Shown: positions 1-6,026, numbered from the stretch's first letter. The stretch: DNA of 7,652 nt from FEN-727 sp036508635 (GCA_036508635.1 DATCGY010000104.1:1-7652), one strand, 5' to 3'. The notes: generated by a model not told the origin, from the letters alone. Translations and numbers: made by a program.

Positions 1-88
1 CAGCGAATGCGCCGGTGCACATGAACGCCAGGAAAGCGCCCATCAGGATCACTCCGGTCAGTGCCAGAACCTTCGTCTTCCTCTTCAT
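1..88 (-). CDS. Partial exported protein (N-terminal signal peptide only)
   Basis: The minus strand starts with ATG at 88-86 and stays open to the window edge, giving 29 residues beginning MKRKTKVLALTGV. A basic N-terminus (K/R at 2-6) is followed by a hydrophobic stretch to about residue 27, and the visible part ends in Gly-Ala-Phe-Ala, which could be a signal-peptidase I site. The start is supported by AAGGAGG at 102-96 on the minus strand, 7 nt upstream of the ATG. The mature part is outside the window, so function cannot be named. A Cys lies near the end of the hydrophobic segment (residue 24, in FMCTG), but it is not a good lipobox. The upstream region has a three-copy 21-bp-period repeat of LytTR-operator type, so the gene may be controlled by the response regulator at 427-1215. 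Confidence 0.75.
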   Translation of the reverse strand, partial: MKRKTKVLALTGVILMGAFLAFMCTGAFA

Positions 89-95
89 AACCAAA

Positions 96-102
96 CCTCC
101 TT
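96..102 (-). promoter_or_regulatory. Ribosome binding site of the exported-protein gene
   Basis: AAGGAGG on the minus strand lies 7 nt upstream of the ATG at 88-86. This full-strength Shine-Dalgarno site fixes the start of a gene that is otherwise visible for only 29 codons. Confidence 0.8.
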
Positions 103-231
103 GGTGCAGGTCGGGTGTCTCCGGTGAGAGAATGATGATCGCGGTTTTTTCCGCACACCCAGCCGTTTCGAACCTTACGCTTTCAATAACGGCGCCAAAG
201 AATTGACCCTAAAGACCTCGGAGCCTACTTT

Positions 232-281
232 GGTACGAAGTAGTCCTATCAGGTAACGAACGTATGCTTGACGGGAACGAA
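232..281 (-). promoter_or_regulatory. Three direct repeats with 12-bp spacers; candidate LytTR operator
   Basis: On the plus strand the copies are GGTACGAA (232-239), GGTAACGAA (252-260) and GGGAACGAA (273-281). Each pair is separated by exactly 12 bp, so the ACGAA cores at 235, 256 and 277 repeat every 21 bp. Read on the minus strand, toward the exported-protein start at 88, they are TTCGTTCCC, TTCGTTACC and TTCGTACC. LytTR-family regulators are known to bind pairs of about 9-bp direct repeats containing GTT, separated by 12-13 bp, upstream of the regulated promoter. The spacing fits well; the match to the published base consensus is partial (the CGTT core agrees, the flanks less so). The nearest possible regulator is encoded at 427-1215. 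Binding is inferred. Confidence 0.5.
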
Positions 282-426
282 ATTATCGCAAAGAGAATCG
301 CATCCGGGTCGCCGTATGGGTGTGGGTGGCTGAAAAAGCGGCCGGTTCGACGTCCAGGAGGACCATGATGCTGTACTAGGACCAGTGGGCTTTCACAGGG
401 GGATCGAGCGCTATCCGGGGCAGCTG

Positions 427-1215
427 TCAGAGACCAAGCCTGCCCTTTACGGCGGCAAGATATGACCCGCTTACACGGAGCACCGTGGCCTGATCGTCGG
501 CCATCACGACAGCCATGCTCTTGCGCTCGTCACGCGTTATCTTCTGCACCACGTCGGTGTTCACGATAAACGACCTGTGTATTCGCAGGAACCTTCCCGC
601 GGGCTTGAGCTTATCCTCGAGCTCCCCGATGCTGAACCCGGTCAGGAACCGGCGGTCACGCGTATGGGCGTAAGCGTACTTGCCGGATGCCTCAAAGTAG
701 TAGATATGGTCGAGTGGTACGAGATAGGTCTCGTCACCGACTTCGACGGCCAGGCGTTCCGGTGCCTGCTCGGTAGCTTTCGGCACTTCCCTGGCTCCCC
801 TCGAGGTCCTCGATAGTATCTTGCGGATGCGCGCCTCGAGCTCAAGTGTCCGGAACGGCTTCAGGACGTAGTCGTCGGCTCCTTTGAGCCCCTGCACTAT
901 TACGGCTTCGTCTCTGACCGCCGAGAGGAAAAGGATGGGGATGTCCTTGATCGCCGGGTTGGCCCGGACGTCCATCATGACCTCGAGGCCGCCCTTTCCC
1001 GGCATCATGACGTCCAGCAGGATAAGGTCGGGCCTCGCCTCCTCGGCGAGCCTGAGGCCGTCGACGCCGTTCTCGCAGATGGTCACCTTGAACCCGTCGA
1101 GCGAGAGGATGGTATCGAGCATCTGAAGCATGTCCAGGTCATCGTCTACGATAAGAATGTGTGAGGCCTCTTCGTTAACCGCCTGAATGCACCACCTAAA
1201 TGTGTGTCGAGTCAA
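427..1215 (-). CDS. Response regulator, REC receiver plus LytTR DNA-binding domain
   Basis: This is a cytoplasmic two-component transcription regulator. Numbered from the TTG at 1215-1213, residues about 19-135 form a receiver domain: acidic triad residues D24-D26 (ILIVDDD), phospho-acceptor D68 in LILLDVMMPG, switch Ser98 in ILFLSA and conserved K119 in YVLKPF. After a short linker, residues about 154-262 form a LytTR domain, with the typical VPLDHIYYFEASGKYAYAHT start and FLRIHRSFIVN core. No histidine kinase lies in the window, so its partner is unknown. The start is unsure: the TTG overlaps a strong extended -10, so transcription would begin downstream of it, and no ATG, GTG or TTG remains in frame before the receiver domain. 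A rare ATT start (residue 10 or residue 20, the latter after GAAGAGG) is possible. Likely targets are the gene at 1-88 and perhaps itself. Confidence 0.93.
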   Translation of the reverse strand: MTRHTFRWCIQAVNEEASHILIVDDDLDMLQMLDTILSLDGFKVTICENGVDGLRLAEEARPDLILLDVMMPGKGGLEVMMDVRANPAIKDIPILFLSAVRDEAVIVQGLKGADDYVLKPFRTLELEARIRKILSRTSRGAREVPKATEQAPERLAVEVGDETYLVPLDHIYYFEASGKYAYAHTRDRRFLTGFSIGELEDKLKPAGRFLRIHRSFIVNTDVVQKITRDERKSMAVVMADDQATVLRVSGSYLAAVKGRLGL

Positions 1216-1223
1216 TTATAGCA
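1215..1223 (-). promoter_or_regulatory. Extended -10 promoter of the response regulator gene
   Basis: The minus strand reads TGCTATAAT here, a perfect TATAAT with the extended TGn motif. No good -35 lies 16-18 bp upstream, which extended -10 promoters tolerate. A single ACGAA core (1241-1245) covers the -35 position and resembles the repeats at 232-281, hinting at autoregulation. Transcription would begin near 1208, inside the first codons of the longest reading frame. Confidence 0.6.
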
Positions 1224-1298
1224 ATAGGAGCGTCCATTAGACGAACCGTCCCGGAAGCTCCTGTCCCGCCTCCTGGATCGCGCCGGCCTGCCTTCTCT

Positions 1299-1655
1299 TC
1301 AGCGGCTCGCGCGTTCGCGGGCAATCCTGAAGCACTCGTTCATATCTTCGCCGATCTGGGCCTCGGTCCATTCCCCGGCTACCTTTGCTTTTCCGTCTTC
1401 TTCGGGAACGGAGCGTGCCTCAGCCCATGCGATAGCGCGTATCTCCTCCGTGAGCCCGTCGGTAACGTCGGTACCCAACTTGCTCTCCAGATATCGTTTC
1501 GTCCTGGGGAAAGATTCCTGGAGCAGGGCGTTGAACTCCTGTAGCAACGCGGCATCCACGATACGTTCTGCCGCGTTTTTCATTATCCCGAGTTCGAGCT
1601 CGAGAAACCTTATGTATGTCTCTCTCGCTCCCCCTCCGGGCCACTGAGCCGTCAC
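1299..1655 (-). CDS. Small helical protein of unknown function
   Basis: A 118-residue protein that I do not recognise. The GTG start (1655-1653) is preceded by ATAGGGG with 6 nt spacing, a moderate ribosome binding site; an in-frame ATG at residue 25 is an alternative. The sequence is charged and looks mainly alpha-helical (for example YIRFLELELGIMKNAAERIV and LLQEFNALLQESF), with no signal peptide, membrane segment, cysteine pair or known catalytic motif. It contains a single Cys near the C-terminus (ECFRIARERA). It lies 83 bp upstream of the response regulator on the same strand, and that gap carries the regulator's own promoter, so the two may be only partly co-transcribed. It is divergent from the zinc-ribbon gene at 1917. 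Confidence 0.65.
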   Translation of the reverse strand: MTAQWPGGGARETYIRFLELELGIMKNAAERIVDAALLQEFNALLQESFPRTKRYLESKLGTDVTDGLTEEIRAIAWAEARSVPEEDGKAKVAGEWTEAQIGEDMNECFRIARERASR

Positions 1656-1916
1656 GTTACACCCCTATCAGGAGTTCTCAACCTTAATGATAGTACGGAT
1701 TCCCCAACCCAATACCTTCCCCCTCCCCCTGCAGTTTAAGAGAATAAGAAGACTATGGTCTGGTTTCTCTTGCGTCTTGAGGATGGGTTAAGTTGGGAGG
1801 GGAAGGTGGTGGGGGAACTTGACGGGGTAGTAAGTCGTCGGAGTTAAGCGGAGTAAGGTGACATGATTTGATAAGATGGGAGCAGGTCGCACCTGTTGAG
1901 GCGGAAGGAGAATGCG
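1656..1916. other. Divergent intergenic region with structured element
   Basis: This 261-bp region separates the minus-strand small protein gene from the plus-strand zinc-ribbon gene and should hold both promoters. A possible minus-strand -10, TATCAT, is at 1696-1691 without a clear -35. On the plus strand TTGACG (1819-1824) is a possible -35 without a convincing -10. Most of the region is occupied by the inverted repeat at 1700-1817. The plus strand is very purine-rich from about 1781 to 1917. Confidence 0.5.
1700..1817. repeat. Long imperfect inverted repeat with nested hairpin
   Basis: The arm 1714-1727 is complementary to 1795-1807: 13 base pairs with one bulged C at 1723 (ACCTTCCCC-C-TCCC against GGGAGGGGAAGGT). 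A further six pairs form outside it (1700-1705 with 1812-1817) across an internal loop. Inside, AAGAGAA (1738-1744) pairs with TTCTCTT (1765-1771) around AGAC-TATG-GTCT (1750-1761). The whole could fold as one long stem in RNA from either strand. It has no T-run, so it is not an ordinary intrinsic terminator. It may be a structured leader, an RNA processing site or a small repeat element. Confidence 0.45.
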
Positions 1917-2654
1917 ATGGCAAACGAGGCAGGGGCCAAACCCCAGAAAGAGATGAACCGGCTCAAGGCTCAGATGAAGCATCTCGAGAAGGAAAAGGAA
2001 AAGCAGTTCCCGAACCTCGGGCGTGCCACGTATCAGGCTTTCCTCGAGGGCAGGTTGACCGACGCGGGGTTGATCGAGCCGTGCGAGAAGCTGCGCGCCC
2101 TGGATAACGAGGCCAACCAGGCTCGAGCCCAGGTCGACGAGCTTCAGGCGCAGTCACAGCAGATGAAAGTTGGTCTGGCACCCGCGGGGGTTCCGTGCCC
2201 GTCTTGTGGGGCATCCGTCGCCCCCGGGATCCGATTCTGCGGAAACTGCGGCTCTCAGGTTGCCCCACAGGCCCCACAGCCTGCACCGGCACCGCCGGCA
2301 GTACCATGTCCGGCGTGTGGAACCCCGGTTGTTCCCGGAGCGAGGTTCTGCGGAGAATGCGGCGCCACCATCGAGCAGCCCACTCCGCCCCCCGCACCGC
2401 AACCCCAGGTCATGGCCCAGGCGCCTCCTCCACCACAAGCGCAAGCGGCAACGCCGGCGCCTCCTCCGCCACCCCTGGAGGAACCTGCTGCCCCCGCGGA
2501 ACCACAAGCCGTACCCGAAGCGTCCGCGCCGCCACCGCCCGCTCCGCCTGCCGCTCCAGTGAGCCAGGCGCCTCCCAGATGTCCGTCGTGTGGTACTCCG
2601 ATAGACGAGGAGGACGCGGCGTTCTGCGGTGAGTGCGGAGCGAGATTGAAGTAG
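1917..2654 (+). CDS. Coiled-coil protein with three zinc ribbons
   Basis: A 245-residue soluble protein. Residues 8-30 and about 54-84 are charged and probably coiled coil. Three zinc-ribbon modules of the CxxC-(10-11 residues)-CxxC type follow: C94/C97/C108/C111, C131/C134/C145/C148 and C222/C225/C237/C240, each with the FCGxCG ending common in prokaryotic double-zinc-ribbon proteins. The second and third are separated by a Pro/Ala-rich linker (about 154-220), probably disordered. No signal peptide is present, so it should be cytoplasmic. The ATG at 1917 is chosen because GGAAGGAG (1903-1910) lies 6 nt upstream; a longer frame from TTG at 1896 would run through that site. Zinc binding is inferred from the cysteines. 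Function is unknown; such proteins are often adaptors. The membrane protein at 4950 ends in a similar ribbon. Confidence 0.88.
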   Translation: MANEAGAKPQKEMNRLKAQMKHLEKEKEKQFPNLGRATYQAFLEGRLTDAGLIEPCEKLRALDNEANQARAQVDELQAQSQQMKVGLAPAGVPCPSCGASVAPGIRFCGNCGSQVAPQAPQPAPAPPAVPCPACGTPVVPGARFCGECGATIEQPTPPPAPQPQVMAQAPPPPQAQAATPAPPPPPLEEPAAPAEPQAVPEASAPPPPAPPAAPVSQAPPRCPSCGTPIDEEDAAFCGECGARLK

Positions 2655-2696
2655 CGACCGGTCGTGTCACGCAAACGTTCTGCTGCCTGTCATGAA

Positions 2697-2715
2697 GGCG
2701 CGTTCTTGTCGCGCC
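2697..2715 (+). repeat. Short hairpin after the zinc-ribbon gene
   Basis: GGCGCG (2697-2702) and CGCGCC (2710-2715) can pair around a 7-nt loop. There is no T-run, so it is at best a weak pause or termination signal between the zinc-ribbon gene and the SDR gene. Confidence 0.25.
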
Positions 2716-2733
2716 GTCATCGAGGATGCCAAC

Positions 2734-2739
2734 AGGAGG
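2734..2739 (+). promoter_or_regulatory. Ribosome binding site deciding the TTG start of the SDR gene
   Basis: AGGAGG sits 7 nt upstream of TTG at 2747-2749. It lies inside the longer frame that begins with ATG at 2726, so the TTG is the likelier start. The encoded protein then begins MKVLVTG, as usual for this family. Confidence 0.75.
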
Positions 2740-2746
2740 CACTCTT

Positions 2747-3721
2747 TTGAAAGTGCTGGTCACCGGCGCTTCGAGACAACCGGGGATCAGCCTCGCCGGT
2801 CACCTCGTCGAAAAAGGCTATACGGTCCGCGCACTGCTCGATGAAACCGACGCCGCTGTGCAGCTTTCCGGCATTCCCTTTGATCGGGCTCCGGGAAGCC
2901 TCCTCGACCCCGAGGCCCTGCAGGCGGCCCTCGATAGCATCCAGGTGGTTTTCAACTGCGGGCTCAGCTTCCGGTACTTGCCGCCTCGCGCAAACGAACT
3001 CCTCTCGTCGGTTACCGAAGGCACGCGGAACCTCCTGCTCGCGATGGCGCGGGCTGGAATAGAGCAACTGGTGCACGTCGGCTCCGCGTACTCATTCGGG
3101 GGTGGCCCGCTCGACAATCCCGGCAATGAGGAAACCCCGTACGATGGCGGGCGTTTCGGGCTCGCCTGTCTCGATGCCGCATATGCCTCTCAGGAACTCG
3201 TGCTCCGTTATGCCAGCTCGAGAAAGGTTCGAGCAGTGCTCTTAGCCCCTACCCTGGTATTCGGGCGCGGCTGTGACCGTTACGGCCCGGCGGCTGCGAT
3301 AGTGGAATACGCCGCGACCGCTCCCGGCCGCTATCCCGGAGGAGGGACGAATGTGATAGCCGCCTCCGACGTGGCACGGGCGGCTCTCAAAGCTTTCGGG
3401 CGCGGCAAGCCCGGAGAGTGTTACATCGTGGGGGGCAGGAATGTCACCTACCGCGAACTTTTGGGGCTGGTATCAGCCTCGCTGGGTGTGTGGTCCCCCG
3501 AGCGTCTGTCGCCCGATGCCGAGGTACTGGCGCGGGGCTTCATGGGTTCTCTGTGTGGAGCAGTATCACGCCGGAGGCCCGCGGTGACACGTGGTCTTGC
3601 ACGCATGGCGATCGTCCCTACCTTTTATTCGTCGGAAAAGGCCTCCAGGGAGCTCGACTTCTCGGCCGGCCCGATCGAAGCGGCGATCGAGGACACATGC
3701 CGCGACCACACCCGCCCGTGA
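2747..3721 (+). CDS. NAD-dependent epimerase/dehydratase-like extended SDR protein
   Basis: A 324-residue Rossmann-fold protein of the extended short-chain dehydrogenase/reductase superfamily, closest in feel to the dihydroflavonol-reductase or hopanoid-associated epimerase-like group. It starts with MKVLVTGAS, has the D-ALQAALDSIQVVFNCG strand region, EGTRNLLLAMARAG (91-104), LVHVGSAYSFGG (108-119), the strand VRAVLLAPTLVFGRG (161-175), and a C-terminal FYSSEKASRELDF segment typical of this group. Two motifs are altered. The TGxxGxxG loop reads TGASRQPG (6-13), with Arg10 where Gly is expected. The YxxxK site reads Y146-A-S-Q-E150, so the catalytic Lys is missing. It may have a different activity or only bind a nucleotide or protein. 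No signal peptide is seen. It lies 92 bp after the zinc-ribbon gene in the same direction. Substrate unknown. Confidence 0.85.
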   Translation: MKVLVTGASRQPGISLAGHLVEKGYTVRALLDETDAAVQLSGIPFDRAPGSLLDPEALQAALDSIQVVFNCGLSFRYLPPRANELLSSVTEGTRNLLLAMARAGIEQLVHVGSAYSFGGGPLDNPGNEETPYDGGRFGLACLDAAYASQELVLRYASSRKVRAVLLAPTLVFGRGCDRYGPAAAIVEYAATAPGRYPGGGTNVIAASDVARAALKAFGRGKPGECYIVGGRNVTYRELLGLVSASLGVWSPERLSPDAEVLARGFMGSLCGAVSRRRPAVTRGLARMAIVPTFYSSEKASRELDFSAGPIEAAIEDTCRDHTRP

Positions 3722-3849
3722 GCCGTTTGTCCGTACTGATGATGTCCCTGTGCGCGCTGGTTTTGCTGTGCTAACATCTTGATTGGAGTACCTATGCCGC
3801 GTTTGTACGTTGTGCCTTTCACAGGCGAGCTTCACGAAAGGAACTGGTG

Positions 3850-4956
3850 ATGAGCAGACAGCTCAGACTCGTTCTGGTCCTGTTACTGGTAGCGCTCACG
3901 GCGGCTTCGGGTATCCTGTTCGTGGTTGCGGCTTCTTCCCCTGGAACCGGCTACGACCCGTCCAAGGTCAAGCTCGATGTAAAGCTTATCACCCGCAACG
4001 AGCTGGTCACGGCGGCTTACAAGGTGTACGGCGACGATAACCAGGATATGTGGGCTGCCAAGACACTGATCAAGAACACCGGCAAGATGCCCGTGTACGA
4101 TTTCAAGATATCGTACAAGGTCGGCGAACTTACCGACTGGACATCGGGCCAGGATTACCCGGTCATTGCGCCCGGGCAGACCGTGCGCGATTACTGCTGG
4201 CCGACGCTGGACCCCACCAGGGTCAACGCCATTACGACCAAGACCCCTGTCGAGCTCGTCATGAAATACGAGTACCGAGGGCTCAAGAAACCTGCCGAAG
4301 ATTACCAGAAGATATTCCTGCTGGGCCGCAACGACTTCGTCTTCTCAAGCATCCCCGAGAAAGACCGCGTCACTTTCGCCGACAACTTCGACAACTACAG
4401 GTTTATCGCCGCTTTCATCACCCCGAACGAAGAGACGACCAAGTCATTCGCCAATATGATAGGGGCGGGGCTCGAGACGAGGGCCAGCGATGATGACGCC
4501 TACCAGGCTTTCGAGCGCGCGTTCGATACGCTCCGTGCTCATGGGGTCAAATACATAATGGAGCCCGATGCGTTCTGGGCCGGCTCCGCCGCGCAGTACG
4601 TCCAGTATCCAAAGGAGACGATCGACCGCAAGTCAGGCACATGTCTCGACCTCGCGATAACGATGAGCGCCCTCATGGAGGCTATCGGAGTCAAATCGTA
4701 CGTAGCACTCATCCCGGGTCACGCGATCCCGCTCATCGAAATGCCGGAGAGCGGGGACGTCTACGCCATCGAGTCTACGTTCCTCGACAAGGACTACGCC
4801 CTCAGCAAACACGGCGACGTCGTCTCCGCGGATGTCACCGCCGGAGAATGCATCACGCTCGCCTCACAAGAGATAAAACAGGCGCAGGACCAGGGTGAGA
4901 TAGTCATGATAAACCCGAGCTATTGGTGGAAGGCGGGGGTGATGCCCTCATGGTAA
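3850..4956 (+). CDS. Exported transglutaminase-like cysteine protein
   Basis: A 368-residue protein with an N-terminal signal or anchor helix (about 5-28, no lipobox), so it acts outside the membrane. Residues about 38-160 look like a beta-sandwich; the C-terminal half is a transglutaminase-like papain-fold domain. The core is visible as SGTCLDLAITMSALMEAIGVKSYV with C265, then PGHAIPLIE with H291, then YAIESTF with E308. Spacing and order match the Cys-His-Asp triad, but the third position is Glu. Family members are proteases, amidases or cross-linking enzymes, and some are inactive; the substrate is unknown. ATG at 3850 directly follows an in-frame GTG (3847); AAGGA at 3838-3842 could serve either, but favours the ATG. 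The stop overlaps the start of the next gene by 7 bp, implying translational coupling. The 128-bp gap upstream has only a weak extended -10 candidate (TGCTAACAT, 3769-3777). Confidence 0.82.
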   Translation: MSRQLRLVLVLLLVALTAASGILFVVAASSPGTGYDPSKVKLDVKLITRNELVTAAYKVYGDDNQDMWAAKTLIKNTGKMPVYDFKISYKVGELTDWTSGQDYPVIAPGQTVRDYCWPTLDPTRVNAITTKTPVELVMKYEYRGLKKPAEDYQKIFLLGRNDFVFSSIPEKDRVTFADNFDNYRFIAAFITPNEETTKSFANMIGAGLETRASDDDAYQAFERAFDTLRAHGVKYIMEPDAFWAGSAAQYVQYPKETIDRKSGTCLDLAITMSALMEAIGVKSYVALIPGHAIPLIEMPESGDVYAIESTFLDKDYALSKHGDVVSADVTAGECITLASQEIKQAQDQGEIVMINPSYWWKAGVMPSW

Positions 4957-5810
4957 GGAACACCAGGCCCTGGAAACTGGCGCTGGCGCTGATACCTCTG
5001 GCGCTCTGCGCGGTATTGCTTCTCGGAGGATCGAGCCGAATCCTGGGTGAGGACAAGCCCACGATCACCGAGGAATACAAGGTAACGGTCGACAATGTCG
5101 GAGACGGCCATATAGTCGACACCATTACTTACAGCAAAGACGATTTCAGCGCGGTCAAGAAAGCCGCGAGCAAGAACAAGTCGTTCCTGACGCGAAGGTT
5201 CACCACAGAGGACAATATGGGCGAGGTCGTCCACTTCAAGACCGACATCAACAGCTCCAGGCACGCGGTGGTCATCACCTACGATAAACCCGGGTATGCC
5301 TATTATGAGGATTCGGGCTTCGTAATATACGGGGTCGCCACTAAGCCGAAGAAAAAACCTGACGGCACATTTACTTACGAAGAAAAATCGACGGTAAACA
5401 GTGAGTTCACCCTCTTTACCGACCAGGTCTTCCTCACGAAGAGTGCCATCCAACTCCCGCAGGCGGCGAAGAACGCCCGGTATGAATCCAGTGACAAGTC
5501 CATCAGGTACGATATGCCGCCTGCAAGCGCGCATCTCGGGTTCCTGAGTGACAACAGGACCACGATGTCCGTGGTCCTGGGGATTTGCGCCCTGCTCTTC
5601 TTAGGCCTGCTCGTGTTCGCACTGACCCGAAAGCCAGTGGAGCAGACTCCAGTGGCATCCGCTCCGCCGGTCCAGGTCACAGCGGGTTCGGTTCCCGCCG
5701 CGGCGACACCGCCTGCTCCAGCACAGGAGAAGACCGGATTTTGCAGGAATTGCGGCCATCCACTCTCTCCAGGCAAGGTTTTCTGCACAAATTGTGGGGG
5801 GCATGTCTAA
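4950..5810 (+). CDS. Membrane protein with outer domain and cytoplasmic zinc ribbon
   Basis: A 286-residue protein that I cannot assign to a named family. Residues 8-27 form a signal or anchor helix after a basic MVRNTRPWK start. Residues about 35-205 are a probable beta-rich outer domain (TEEYKVTVDNVGDGHIVDTI and onwards). Residues 206-226 form a transmembrane helix followed by RK, consistent with an inside C-terminus. A Pro/Ala-rich linker leads to one zinc ribbon, C265/C268/C279/C282 (CRNCGHPL...FCTNCG), similar to the ribbons of the protein at 1917. ATG at 4950 lies 6 nt after GGGGGTGAT (4935-4943) and overlaps the previous stop as ATGGTAA; in-frame TTG and GTG codons at 4923 and 4926 lack a better site. 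Coupling to the transglutaminase-like gene suggests a shared envelope task, perhaps relaying an external state to a cytoplasmic partner. That role is inferred. Confidence 0.82.
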   Translation: MVRNTRPWKLALALIPLALCAVLLLGGSSRILGEDKPTITEEYKVTVDNVGDGHIVDTITYSKDDFSAVKKAASKNKSFLTRRFTTEDNMGEVVHFKTDINSSRHAVVITYDKPGYAYYEDSGFVIYGVATKPKKKPDGTFTYEEKSTVNSEFTLFTDQVFLTKSAIQLPQAAKNARYESSDKSIRYDMPPASAHLGFLSDNRTTMSVVLGICALLFLGLLVFALTRKPVEQTPVASAPPVQVTAGSVPAAATPPAPAQEKTGFCRNCGHPLSPGKVFCTNCGGHV

Positions 5811-5868
5811 AAGCTGGAGCGTTCTCTGAACACAGGCGATCGACATGGGTTTAGAGCATTCGTAGTAT

Positions 5869-5894
5869 CCGGTTTTCACTTGCTTTTCAACCGG
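5869..5894. repeat. Inverted repeat downstream of the membrane-protein gene
   Basis: CCGGTT (5869-5874) pairs with AACCGG (5889-5894) around a 14-nt loop, and flanking GTA/TAC (5865-5867 and 5895-5897) can extend the stem across one bulged T. No T-run follows. It lies between the transglutaminase/zinc-ribbon pair and the veg promoter and could be a weak terminator or a binding site. Confidence 0.3.
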
Positions 5895-5953
5895 TACCTG
5901 AGGCTTATTCGCTCGGCTTGGCAATGTTTTCATGCCCTTCAGTAACCATGGTG

Positions 5954-5982
5954 TTGACAGTTTTTGCCAATTATCGTATAAT
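5954..5982 (+). promoter_or_regulatory. Consensus housekeeping promoter of veg
   Basis: TTGACA (5954-5959) and TATAAT (5977-5982) are both perfect hexamers with the ideal 17-bp spacer, so this should be a very strong vegetative (sigma-70/sigma-A) promoter. Transcription should begin near 5989, which rules out the ATG at 5985 as the veg start. The B. subtilis veg promoter is likewise a classic strong vegetative promoter. Confidence 0.92.
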
Positions 5983-6012
5983 AAATGCGCCTTTTTTTGC
6001 CCGTTTCGATGT

Positions 6013-6021
6013 GGAAGGTGG
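6013..6021 (+). promoter_or_regulatory. Ribosome binding site supporting the TTG start of veg
   Basis: GGAAGGTGG lies 5 nt upstream of TTG at 6027-6029. This is the best Shine-Dalgarno match downstream of the expected transcription start. Confidence 0.55.
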
Positions 6022-6026
6022 AAACA

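Larger units (their letters stand above)
89..426. other. Non-coding region between exported-protein gene and response regulator gene
   Basis: About 340 bp without a convincing gene. It contains the three-copy operator-like repeat at 232-281 and a minor GCGG-T6-CCGC hairpin at 141-154. No intrinsic terminator is visible for the response regulator, whose stop is at 427-429. No good minus-strand -35/-10 pair stands out between the repeats and the start at 88, as would be expected of an activator-dependent promoter, although absence of a consensus is weak evidence. Confidence 0.6.

Noticed and set aside
141..154. GCGG-TTTTTT-CCGC hairpin in the leader of the exported-protein gene
   Set aside because: Four-pair stem, too weak to call a terminator or riboswitch; I could not match the surrounding leader to a known riboswitch class.
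203..231. Plus-strand promoter-like TTGACC-N17-TACTTT
   Set aside because: No plus-strand gene lies downstream; it would run antisense into the response regulator gene. The second hexamer also abuts the first operator-like repeat.
365..379. AGGAGG (356-361) followed by ATG ATG CTG TAC TAG on the plus strand
   Set aside because: The frame is only four codons and nothing follows it; the Shine-Dalgarno match can arise by chance. A decayed gene start is possible but unsupported.
577..1126. Plus-strand frames inside the response regulator gene
   Set aside because: The minus-strand frame has clear REC and LytTR domains; these are wrong-strand shadows.
2154..2632. Repeated CxxCG blocks considered as a DNA tandem repeat
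   Set aside because: The similarity reflects three homologous zinc-ribbon modules in the protein; at the DNA level they are diverged and spaced unevenly.
1963..2674. Several open frames overlapping the zinc-ribbon gene on both strands
   Set aside because: They are Arg-, Gly- or Pro-rich translations of the repetitive GC-rich Pro/Ala linker in wrong frames, without ribosome binding sites.
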